Shown here: positions 18,521-28,041 of the stretch, piece after piece
How the letters are laid out: each line of letters begins with the position of its first letter
Position numbering within the stretch: the stretch's first letter is position 1
Assembly (NCBI GenBank): GCA_003427395.1
Contig: BFEA01000007.1
Span: forward strand, 4,314,447 to 4,349,875
Length of the DNA: 35,429 nucleotides
Direction of reading: 5' to 3'
From: Chara braunii
Taxonomy: Eukaryota > Streptophyta > Charophyceae > Charales > Characeae
Translations under genes and position numbers: made by a program
The notes under the pieces: model-generated
The model's input: only the letters and a program-made list of their open reading frames with translations
Databases searched by the model: none
Told to the model about the DNA's origin: nothing

Positions 18521-19780
18521 TGATTCTGGTGTTTGTTGTCTTATGACCAACACTCACTCACATAGACTTCCAGGTATGCCTATACAGACACAGAAGGAAG
18601 GGGGGAGGATAGGAGTATCACACCGTACAGGGAGAGATAAACACAACAGAAGACTTGACCATGCGATATGACAGGGTACACTGAAAGTGCAATTCACTCC
18701 ACTCAATCCTCACAACCAGTGATAGAGAAAAGTCGAGCAGATCACATCCAGGAAACAATAAAACGATGATAGTCCAAGCCCAGTTATACACTGTTTATTA
18801 AACTCAGAGTCTCGAATTGTCAGGATAACTTCAGAACTACAGTGCGCTGCTAAAAAATGAGCAGCGCTTCACTCCCCAACCCTGAGTAACCACCTGTAAC
18901 ACCCCTGAGCCCCTGAAGCATCAAGCGCCACCGTGATACAGCCTCCTGAGAGAAGCGCCACCCTGAAACAGGCCTCTGAGGCCAAGCGCCACTCATAGGA
19001 TGAAGAAGAAGACCAGCGCCACAGTATCTGATGATGACGAAGTGTTGGAAGACTTCCCGGGTGGAAGTCTGTAGCAGCCCCACCAAACCCTGACAAAATG
19101 ACCTCTGAGGAAGAAGCTGCAGCTATGGCTGCAGCACCAACACCCTGGAACCCCACTTCGGAGGAGGGTCCAGCAGGGCACCAATCTCTCTCGCCTCCAG
19201 CAGACCTCGATAACCAAGACCTCTGTCAGCCCCTGCGTGCTGGCAGAGTACAGCGCAGGTCTCAGCTATGGCCGGCGCTCCGAAGGTCTGGCTATGCCTG
19301 TCTCCTTCCACGCTGAGCCGTCACCACTTCCGGTTCACGTGTAGCGCAGCTGCGAAGTGCTCGGTACCAACTGCCAAAAGCCCTGAACTGATGTGCCCAT
19401 CCTATCTATACTACACTAGCCTAGACTCGACCTAGACCGGACTGACTGACCGACCGGTACTGTTTCTGTTTTGGCCTCTCGGCCCCTACCGGACCCGGCT
19501 ATAGGCTATAGGACCGTCTATCAGAATAGGCCCTTAGAGGGCCTGTCTGTCCTAGGGGTAGCCCGGGCCTGCTATTCGCAGTTAGGGTAGCTGTAGGGAA
19601 TTCTGTTAGTACCGGGCCTGTACTTTCCCGGATTTGCAGATATATGTCCCTCACGAATTGCCCTCACAGGTAGGTCTCTCGGTTAGCCCTCAGCCAAACA
19701 AAATTGTGAATTTGTCCTACCTATAGTACAGCCTTGACAGAGAGAGGCTACATGCAATTAGAAAACAGCAAGTCATTGCA
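18521..19780 (-). repeat. 3' LTR of the minus element
   Basis: On the minus strand it starts TGCAATGACTTGC at 19780 and ends CCAGAATCA at 18521. It matches 25286-26631 along its whole length except for the extra 96 bases there. It contains a four-unit 30-bp tandem at 18923-19022. Confidence 0.95.
18923..19022. repeat. 30-bp tandem repeat inside the LTR
   Basis: AGCGCCAC motifs recur at 18924, 18954, 18985 and 19015, a period of 30-31 bases. The same array is in the other LTR at 25785-25884. The plus element has only a vaguer CTTCATCA-type repetition at the equivalent place (about 7145-7215), so the array is specific to this subfamily. Confidence 0.75.
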
Positions 19781-19782
19781 GA

Positions 19783-19798
19783 TCTACCCTCCCCCGGA
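19783..19798 (-). other. Polypurine tract of the minus element
   Basis: On the minus strand GCTCCGGGGGAGGGTAG abuts the 3' LTR. It is essentially identical to the tract of the plus element at 15647-15662. Confidence 0.85.
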
Positions 19799-19849
19799 GC
19801 GAGGACCTCCGAGCTAGGGGCGTAGGCGTGCAGAGCACCGAAGGGATAC

Positions 19850-20330
19850 TCCCTTTTGTGCTGCCTCATATTTGAGGATAACTGACTTGGCAGTATTCAG
19901 AAGTTCCTTGCGAGTAAACCAGTGGTCCTCGGTATGTGGCTGGTACAAGAACTTCACAAGGTACTCCTTATCTGGACCTGTACCTCACTCATCCTCCACG
20001 GATTCGACGTCATACCCCTTGTCAGGGATATGGGGACCGAATTGAGGAGGCCTGTCAAGGAATGCATCAGTTGGCGTAAATGGCAGCAACTTAGATGCAT
20101 GAAAGACAGGGTAGGTTTGTAGATGCAGAGGGACATCCACTGTATAGGATGGTCCAAATGGATGGGCTCCCACTGTATCTAAGACCTGCCATGGACCCAT
20201 ATATCGTTGCAACGACTTAGGCGAAATGTCCTCCCCTCGCGACAACTCAGAACTGAGTTCCCACACCCAATCACCTGTGCGAATAGTAGAAGGACGCATG
20301 TGCTTGTTAGCCTGCTAAATCATACCCTTT
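19850..20330 (-). pseudogene. pol: Integrase C-terminus and chromodomain-like tail, minus copy
   Basis: The ORF 20299-19985 carries GDWVWELSSELSRGEDISPK, a PRYMGPW-like block and VFHASKLLPF, matching the plus copy. It stops after YDVESVEDE. Beyond that stop the same frame continues EYLVKFLYQPHTEDHWFTRKEL to about 19870, the chromodomain-like half. This part is better preserved than in the plus element. Confidence 0.75.
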
Positions 20331-20446
20331 TGGGCTTTCAGCAGGTTGGCACGGACGCGCTCTATGTCCACACGGTAACGCTTGGTGAACTCTGCAGTTT
20401 CAGGTGTCAGCGTAGGGGTAGCCTTATCGATGATGTCATCGAGAGG

Positions 20447-21072
20447 CTATCGTGGTTCACGACCCCAATGCAACCAGTAGGGTGTGAAACCAGTAGAGGA
20501 GTGTACAGACGTGTTATACACAAGCTGTGCACGACCCAGATGGAGATCCGAGTCCTGCTGGTCTGGACTGATCACAAGACGCAGCAGTTGGAACAGAATC
20601 TGGTTCATCAGTTTAGCCTGTCCATTGGCTTCAAGATGACGACCAGAGGTCATATCCAATCGAGAATGAAGGTAATCCCTGCAATAGGATTGCCATTCAT
20701 TGCTGCAAAATCGGGGATCTCTGTCACTGACGATAAAGGGGGGTGGTCCATGATGTGTGACCCACCTGTCAGCAATCGCTGCCTAAACGGCTGGCACACG
20801 AGCCTCGGCTGGTAAGGGGATGAACTCTGCATATTGGAGAACCGGTCTACACATACCATGACCTGACGCATACCACGCGGAGTAGTCCTACCCAAGTCAG
20901 TAAAATCAATAGATACTGACTGTGCAGGAGCATCAGGGATAGGTAGTGGTTTGAGTAGGCCAAGGGGAGGTCGACGTACAACCTTGTTCCTTCGGCATAA
21001 CTCACAGGTTTCCACATAGTGCAACATGTCACTCCTCATCTCCTTCCAGAAGAAGCGCTGCTACAGGGATGC
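20447..21072 (-). pseudogene. pol: Integrase core, minus copy, catalytic Glu replaced
   Basis: The remains start just after the deletion junction with RFFWKEMRSDMLHYVETCELC, then SIDFTDLGRTTPRGMRQV (first Asp kept). A one-base deletion near 20845 shifts the frame. The second Asp region (SDRDPRF) is present in another frame near 20720-20735. In ORF 20659-20447 the expected catalytic Glu in the ANGQAE motif is Lys (AAA at 20612-20614 on the minus strand). The HSSTGFTPYWLHWGREPR block follows. The HHCC His pair is lost with the deletion. Confidence 0.85.
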
Positions 21073-21570
21073 ATAAGATTTGAGGTCGATCTTGCTAAAA
21101 ATGGTACAACCCTGCACCATGTCCAACTTATCATCAATGCGAGGAAGGGGCTCTATAGACTTCCTCGTGATTTTATTGAGACCACGATAGTCCACGCACA
21201 TTCTGAACTCACCATTCCCCTTTGGGACAAAGAGGACCGGTGCCCCAAACGCAGATGTGTTGGGCCTGATCCAGCCCTTGCTGGTCAAGGTCTCCAACTG
21301 TTTCCTGAGCTCTTCAAGTTCAGCAGGGGACATCCTGTAGACTCGGCTCTTGGGAGGGACCGAACCAAGCAGGATCTCAATCTGATGTTTAGTCTGCCTA
21401 TGGACAAGTCCAATAGGTTCCTCCATAAGATCAGAGAAACTGTCTACAACCTGCTGAATCTGAGAGGGATAGAGAGCAGTCTCCACGTCAGTCTGCTTGA
21501 CATAAGCCACGAACAAACGGGCGTGGTGAGTCTGGCGTGAAATCACAGAAATCTGCGAGCACTCATGCAA
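21061..21570 (-). pseudogene. pol: Truncated reverse transcriptase, N-terminal part only
   Basis: This 169-codon ORF holds the start of [64 protein letters not shown] and KIDLKS. It then runs directly into integrase-derived sequence at the deletion junction (about 21074-21080) and stops. The catalytic YLDD region, connection and RNase H are absent. It overlaps the protease ORF by a frameshift at about 21543-21570. Confidence 0.92.
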
Positions 21571-22199
21571 TGACAGTTGCTGGCCGGATGGTACTCGTTA
21601 GCGAGCATGCAAGGGCGATATACCCCGTGCCGGTCAGGTAGCTCAACCCTGGGGATCCCCAAGTTGATCCTAGGGTTGGTGGCACCAAGCCACTGCATAG
21701 AGAAGACAAGGTCAAATGGGACATTAGGAAACCTGTAGAAATTCAGGCGATGCCTGATTTCTCCCTGCTTGTCAAAGGACACAGGTAGGCCCTTGACAAC
21801 AGTAGTGATCCTGACTGTGGAGGAGTCTCCAATGCGTACCTCTATAGGCTGTCGCAATTTCACCAACCTCTGATCCAAGTGCAACTTGCTGACTGCCTTG
21901 GGAGAGATTAAGTTGCGAGTAGCCTCACAGTCTAAGAGCCCTTTGATCTTGGCTCCCAGGATATAGGGTTGAAGTAGGATGAGCTCTGACTTATGCTTCT
22001 TCTTCTCCTGCAAGGAGAGGAAAAGATCAGCAAGACACTGGGCATCATCCTCCTCCCACGTCTCATCCAACTCAGAGTCTTCAAAAGTGAAAGACCCTAG
22101 CAATGCAACTTCAACAACAGAAGAACTAGCAAGAGATTGTGAAGATTCACCTTCATCAGAAAGTGAATCAGCACTGGTGGAAGGAGCTGCTGCTTCCAC
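21543..22199 (-). pseudogene. pol: Protease region of pol, minus copy, altered active site
   Basis: This long open frame of 218 codons has an acidic lead, then LILLQPYILGAKIKGLLDCEATRNLIS. The catalytic Asp-Ser-Gly of retropepsins is Asp-Cys-Glu here (21924-21932), so activity is unlikely even though the frame is open. It retains the 20-codon middle segment (after GDSSTV) that the plus copy lost, then PFDLVFSMQWLGATNPR and [12 protein letters not shown]. Confidence 0.88.
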
Positions 22200-22229
22200 C
22201 TCTCTCTGTTCTGGTTTTTTGAACTAGAG

Positions 22230-23807
22230 TTGCCTGTAGACCTGCGAGGCATGCTGGGACAGTCCTTCAGGAAGTGGTCCCCCTCGCATCTCAGGCAGAC
22301 TCCCTTCTCCTTCCTCTTCCTCCAAACTCCCTCCTGGATCTTGAGTGCATGCCAGGGGAAGGTGGAAGGATCAAGTGGATCAGCTGGCTAGCGGACGTCA
22401 CGTGGTAGGGGTACTCTCTGGGCCCCAGGGGAAGAGGCACGTCCCTTTCCTTTCCCCTGTTTGCTGGTTGATACTTGTTGGGCAGGGGGTTTGCCCTTTG
22501 TCAGGCCCATCAAAGCATCAGCCAGGGCAAGAACAACGGAGTCTGCAGCAGATGGTGAGGCAGTCCCAAGTGGAGGGCTCCCACCCTGGGATGCTGCGTC
22601 ACTATCTGAACCAGAGCTGCAGCAGCAAACAGGGCACCCTTCCTCCTCCTTCGCCCTTTGGAGGAGGGTCCCTTCCTTCCTTCAGAAGGTGCTTCCTGGA
22701 CATGGAGTTTGGACTCCAAGTCCAGGGCTGCTCTGCCAAAGGACCGCCAGTCCGTATGGCCCTCAGAGAACAGTGCAATCTAGTATTGCTCAGTAGCTCC
22801 CCGTAAGAAATGAATGAGCAGATCCTGCTCACTCATCTCTAACCCTGGAGTCGATGTCAGACTCTCAAAAAGGCGGAATAGAGTTTGGACAAGGAGCCAT
22901 CAAATTTCTCTTGGCCCAGGCGCAAAATTTTATCTGCTGCTTTCTTGGCCTGCTCCTTGTCTGCAAACCTATCCTGTAGGGCCTGCAGAAAACCAGCCAC
23001 CCCCAACCTCTGCGCCCAATCAGCCATCTCCATTCCTTGCTTGTTGGAGGTGGAAGTGCACCATTTCAATGCAGTCCGCTCCAAACGAGCAAGGATGGCA
23101 GACACCTTCACATCCTCATCACATTTGAACCCACTCAGGTAGGTTCGTTGAGCAGTGACCCAATCTGCTTCATCCACCTTTGGGTCCTCGCCAGAGAACA
23201 TAGGTGGGGGTGTCAGCTTGGGCCGCTGCGGAGCAAATGAGAGTGAAGGTTGAGAAGTTGCGGTTGATGTGGGTGGAGGTGGAGATGTAGGTCTGGATTG
23301 TGGGGTTGATGTGGGTCTTCCTTGAGAAGGTCCAGGAGAGGGAGGAGCAGGGGAAGTGCTAGGGATCTTGAGGTGAGTAAAGATCAGATCCAGTTTGGCA
23401 TAAATGTCATCCAACTTCTTGGAAGAAGTTGAGTGGCTATTCTCCAGACCGGTAATTCGATCATCCCAGTTAGTAAAATAAGAACGGTGAATATCATCCT
23501 GCAAGAGGATGAATTCAGCCATGTCCTTGTTGCAATGACTGGAACTACCACTTGTCCTGACCTTCTCCACATCTGCGATCAAAAGTATTCTCCTAGCCTC
23601 CTTCTGAGTTGCTTCTTCCTTCTTCTTCAGCTCAGCCTTTAGAGACTCAACTGCCTGGACCTCTTGGCGGAGTTTCTCCTCCTGGGCCCGCAGTTCAGCC
23701 TCTAAATCGGTGTCTCAGGCTGTACTGTGATCTTGAGATGTACCTGAGGCTTCTCGTCAGAAGCCTCAGCCTTCTGAGACACTGCTGCCTTCCCAGAATC
23801 AACCATT
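22230..23807 (-). pseudogene. gag: gag-like polyprotein, minus copy, broken
   Basis: The start is ATG at 23807 (MVDSGKAAV). A frameshift near 23715 leads into a Glu/Lys-rich coiled coil (EEKLRQEV, LKAELKKKEEA) and the main ORF 23582-22857. That ORF has YFTNWDDRI, a Pro/Ser linker and the capsid-like core LTPPPMFSGEDPKVD ... RTYLSGF ... ALKWCTST. A one-base loss near 22865 ends the ORF; the continuation ESLTSTPGLEMSEQD is in the next frame. The tail reaches the zinc knuckle at 22259-22297. Upstream of the frame break the two copies differ considerably; the core is well matched. Confidence 0.85.
22259..22297 (-). other. Gag zinc knuckle, minus copy
   Basis: On the minus strand it reads CLRCEGDHFLKDC, with C-X2-C-X3-H-X4-C spacing as in the plus copy. 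It is preceded by a basic VWRKRKEKG stretch. Confidence 0.85.
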
Positions 23808-25266
23808 TTACACACCCACAATACAGATAAATAAAAATACAATAAACAATAACCAGAGACGAAGCAGGAGGTAACAAGAATTGAGTTTTCTCTTTAGTAC
23901 TCCCTCAGTTGTTGTCACCTGCCTGGAGAGAGAAGATTGGTTAGTTTGAGCAAGTGAGTGCTCAGTCTCAGCAGAGCACTTGAGGGTCGAAGTCAGTTTA
24001 GAGTCCACTCAAGCAAAAATCAATTGCCCTGACACAACAATTGCATGCAATAATTGCAAATCCCGCTTCAACAATTGACAAGACGCAGTTTTGGATTGAT
24101 TATTATTGATTAGTAATTAGACAGAGTGACTAATTAGGGTCAGACAGGTATCCACTGATGGCCAAGATACAGCGATTTACAGGTTACCCTATTTTTAGAC
24201 CTATCCTACATACCTCACCACTGTATGACCCTGTATGCCATACCCTGGGCATGGCGAACTACAACTTTTACTGTAACTGACTCAAAACATCAAATCTGGA
24301 TGTGGGATTTCAGACACTGACTGAATCCTGAATTGCGATTTACCAGGGACTGATAGAATTGAATTCTGGCGGACAGAATCAAAGTTATGACTGACCCTAG
24401 TCTAGCCTAGCTTTAGCTATGTCAGCGCAGAATTCAAATTTGCATTATCACTGAAGACAGGACCCTGAACTCACCAATTCACTACACAGTGTCAATCGTA
24501 ATACTGTAAAGCAGTCACATATGAAATATGAGTCAGAAAGAAGGTCAAACAGGGTTAGTAGAAGTCAAAGAAGATTGGTAGGGGAAGTTGGATATGGCTG
24601 TCCCACAGTCTGAATTTCGATTTTCAACTATCACCTGACAGACAGCCCTAGAATCGCCACACAGGATGGAGTATGGAACACACTTACTTCAGGGTCAACT
24701 CTAAAAGAAGATGCATGGAACCTTGGCTATGGCTGACTGGTCAACCCCATATTGCCAGTTTCATCTCCGGACAGTATCCACTGTTCCCACGTACCAAATT
24801 GCCTCAAACTTGGTGATCCCGTAGATTACCCTGAGGTGCTTCACCCCCAACTGACAGATTTAGAGCAATCGAACTCCCAGGTGCCAATAACTGTCAAAGT
24901 CAGTGCAGCACCACATCACCCTGTACTGCGCTGCTTGGAAATTGGGGATCCTGACCCAATTCCATAATCGCAATCTCCTGGGATCACTTCTTTGCCAATC
25001 GCCAGCCTCCGGATGAATCGCCAGGCAAAATTTAGCCCCTCATAGCCTCTCAGGCCTTTGGTGGCCATTGCCAACCACTCCTGCACAACCCTCGCCAGGA
25101 GTGAGTCACTCTCTGCCCATTTCTTCTCGCCACACACTCACCACCACCACCCTTACTGACAACAACCCTGAAGATGATGAATCACCATGAAACTGAACTC
25201 CAGTATCTCGCCAGATGATGATGGGTGCTCCAACTCATGAATCGCTTCCAGAGTCTGAATCCAATT
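23808..25266 (-). other. Leader of the minus element (uninterrupted)
   Basis: This is about 1.46 kb between PBS and gag, non-coding, aligning to 7697-8553 plus 10008-10590 of the plus element. It holds a single ACCCT (24394-24398) where the plus copy has the nested insertion flanked by duplicated AGGGT. Confidence 0.75.
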
Positions 25267-25278
25267 GTTCTAATACCA
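25267..25278 (-). other. Primer binding site of the minus element
   Basis: On the minus strand TGGTATTAGAAC lies seven bases from the LTR end at 25286. It has drifted further from the initiator-Met tRNA complement than the plus element's site. Confidence 0.75.
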
Positions 25279-25285
25279 ACTTTTA

Positions 25286-26631
25286 TGATTCTGGTTCTTT
25301 GTTGTCTGATGACCAACACTCGCTCACATAGACTTCCAGGTATGCCCATACATACACAGAAGGAAGGGGGGAGGATAGGAGTATCACACCGCACAGGGAG
25401 AGAGAAACACAACGGAAGACTTGACCATGCGATATGACAGGGTACACTGAAAGTGCAATTCACTCCACTCAATCCTCACAACCAGTCCTCGAGAAAAGCC
25501 GAGCAGATCACATCTAGGAAACAATAAAACGATGATAGTCCAAACCCAGTTATACACTGTTTATTAAACTCAGAGTCTCGAATTGTCAGGATAACTTCAG
25601 AACTACAGTGCGCTGCTAAAAAATGAGCAGCGCTTCACTCCCCAACCCTGAGTAACCANTTAAACTCAGAGTCTCGAATTGTCAGGATAACTTCAGAACT
25701 ACAGTGCGCTGCTAAAAAATGAGCAGCGCTTCACTCCCCAACCCTGAGTAACCATTTGTAACACCCCTGAGCCCCTGAAGCATCAAGCGCCACCCTGATA
25801 AAGCCTCCTGAGGGAAGCGCCACCCTGAAACAGGCCGCTGAGGCCAAGCGCCACTCAGAGGATGAAGAAGAAGACCAGCGCCACAGTATCTGATGATGAC
25901 GAAGTGTNGGAAGACTTCCCGGGTGGAAGTCTGCAGCAGCCCCACCAAACCCTGACAAGATGACCTCTGATGAAGAAGCTGCAGCTATGGCTGCAGCACC
26001 AACACCCTGGAACCCCACTCCGGAGGAGGGTCCAGCAGGGCACCAATCTCTCTCGCATCCAGCAGACCTCGATAACCAAGACCTCTGTCAGCCCCTGCGT
26101 GCTGGCAGAGTACAGCGCAGGTCCCAGCTATGGCCGGCGCTCCGAAGGTCTGGCTATGCGTGTCTCCTTCCACGCTGAGCCTTCCAGTTCACGCGTAACG
26201 CAGCCGCGAAGTACTCGGTACCAACTGCCAAGAGCCCTGAACCGATGTGCCCATCCTATCTATACTACACTAGCCTAGACTCGACCTAGACCGGACTGAC
26301 TGACCGACCGGTACCGTTTCTGTTTTGGCCTCTCGGCCCCTACCGGACCCGGCTATAGGCTATACAACCGTCTAGCAGAATAGGCCCTTAGAGGGCCTGT
26401 CTGTCCTAGGGTAGCCCGGGCCTGCTATTCACAGTTAGGGTAGCGGTAGGGAATCCTGTTAGTACTGGGCCTGTATTTTCCCGGATTTGCAGATATGTCC
26501 CTCACGAATTGCCCTCACGGGTAGGTCTCTCGGTTAGCCCTCAGCCAAACAAAATTGCGAATCTGTCCTACCTATAGTACAGCCTTGACAGAGAGAGGCT
26601 ACAGGCAACCAGAAAACAGCAAGTCGTTGCA
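25286..26631 (-). repeat. 5' LTR of the minus element
   Basis: It starts TGCAACGACTTGC at 26631 (minus strand) and ends CCAGAATCA at 25286. It is longer than its partner LTR because of a 95-bp exact-looking duplication around a single N (25564-25658 and 25660-25754). Another N is at 25908. Confidence 0.95.
25564..25754. repeat. 95-bp duplication around one N
   Basis: 25564-25658 and 25660-25754 appear identical base for base, separated by N at 25659. The partner LTR has one copy. This looks like two contig ends that overlap but were joined with an N. Confidence 0.9.
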
Positions 26632-26758
26632 TCTGGAGGATAGAGCTGAAGCAGGACTTTCTCTCCTTCCCGACTTACTTTACTATTCCCTTCGTCTTCC
26701 TTTTCCCCTCCCCCTCTTTTTTTTTCTTTCCCCCTCTTCTGCACCCACACGTGCGGTT
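26632..26758. repeat. ~127-bp flanking direct repeat, right copy
   Basis: This is the counterpart of 18394-18520, starting TCTGGAGGATAGAG and ending CACCCACACGTGCGGTT. It abuts the outer end of the 5' LTR. Confidence 0.9.
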
Positions 26759-27896
26759 CATTGCGTCGGAGTTTTTTTTTATAAATATAATTGAGTGATA
26801 TTCTCCTCTCTTAAGAGTGTGGTGCAATCAATTCCCGCCACCGCCTATTTGCATCATCTCCCTGGTCTGTGTGCAATCCCTGGTCGTTCTGTTTCAAAGA
26901 AAGGGAGCGGGTTTCTTTTCTTTTTTTTGCTCTTCCTATTGTGGAGTTTATTTGTTGGCAATGATTTACGAAAATATCTATGAGAAATTCTTTGTGGGAA
27001 TGGTTTGCTAAGAAGGGCTATAGATTAGAATTGGATGCATGTGTATACGTCATTGGGTCTGTCAGTGAAAAATAGGGTGTCATCTTTGTTTGGGGTTATT
27101 ATCGAAATGACTGCTCCTCCGCTGAAAAAAAAAATGGCGGCGCCACCCACCCCCCTCACTTTGTCTTGCTGCTTTTGCATATTTGGCTGCTTTCACATTT
27201 ACGGCTCTTTAAGTACCCTCACCACAAATGGACACAGAATATGGTTTTACCCTGCCGCGTTGAAAAATCACCTCCGCAACTTGCGCCTTGCTCACAGTGT
27301 GCCGACGTTGCTGGTCGGAGCAGCTCGAGTATGACATGTTGTACTCATGCATGACTCATGTGACACACACATGCCACACACTTAGGAGGGTGAGTTCCCT
27401 CAGTCGCTGTTGGGGGGTGTCCCTCCTGGCCATGTTGTGATGCCAAGGACCAGGGTGTTGTAGAGGCCAAGGACCAGACCCGCGGTAATTGCTTGGCGTT
27501 CCTTATAGTTGTGGCTATAGAGTATGCCGAGGTCGTCTGAACGATGGTGACGGAATGGCTGTGGAAATTGTTGACAATAAAAAGGCTTAAAAAAGCAAAG
27601 TCTGGTAAAGATGACAAAGTTTTTTTGGGGACAGCTGGTGGGGGAATGCCTTGACAACTCTCTGCCATCTCTGCTTGTGGTTGTGCCTCCGTCCTTCCTT
27701 TCTTTCTCATTGCTGCCTCCATACCCCACTCCTCCTTCCCCCCCTCCCCCCCGTCCTTCCACTCATGTTTTTCTTCATCATCGGCCATTCTCTTACTTCG
27801 CCCTTGCCAGATTTTTTTGTCTTTCCATGATCCCTTGTTCTTCTCCCTTTTATGGACCTGCTTACCCTTTTATCCATGGGAATCCATTCCTTCTTT
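26759..27896. other. Unassigned spacer
   Basis: No gene is recognised. A short minus-strand ORF (27788-27345) shows no domain and part of its length is low complexity. Pyrimidine content rises from about 27690 towards the pure tract at 27897. Confidence 0.45.
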
Positions 27897-28027
27897 TTCC
27901 TTCTTTCCTTTTTTTTCCTTTCTTTTTTTCTTTCTTCTTCTTTTTTTTTTTTCTCTTTTTTTTTCTTTTTCTTTTTTCTTCCTTTTTTTTCCCTTTTTCT
28001 CCCTTTTCCCCTTCCCCCTTTTTTTCT
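27897..28027. repeat. 131-nt uninterrupted polypyrimidine tract
   Basis: Every base from 27897 to 28027 is C or T. It is followed by GCGTTACCCGACAG, so it could be the pyrimidine tract of an intron 3' splice site, although it is far longer than such tracts usually are. Such tracts can also form triplex DNA. Confidence 0.95.
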
Positions 28028-28041
28028 GCGTTACCCGACAG

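Larger units (their letters stand above)
18521..26631 (-). mobile_element. Degenerate, internally deleted Ty3/gypsy element, family 1, minus copy
   Basis: The element is bounded by LTRs with TG...CA ends (18521-19780 and 25286-26631) and has PBS, leader, gag, protease, partial RT, integrase and tail in order on the minus strand. It belongs to the same family as the plus element: LTR start, PPT, PBS spacing and protein blocks are shared. Most of RT, all of RNase H and the integrase N-terminus start are deleted, so it could not move by itself. The LTRs are more alike than those of the plus element by eye. No 5-bp target duplication is seen; the ~127-bp direct repeat flanks it instead. Confidence 0.93.

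Noticed and set aside
27817-28041. ATG 27817 as the start of the Trp-rich protein
   Set aside because: The first 75 codons would be encoded largely by the pure pyrimidine tract (Phe/Ser/Leu/Pro), more like an intron or low-complexity DNA than protein.
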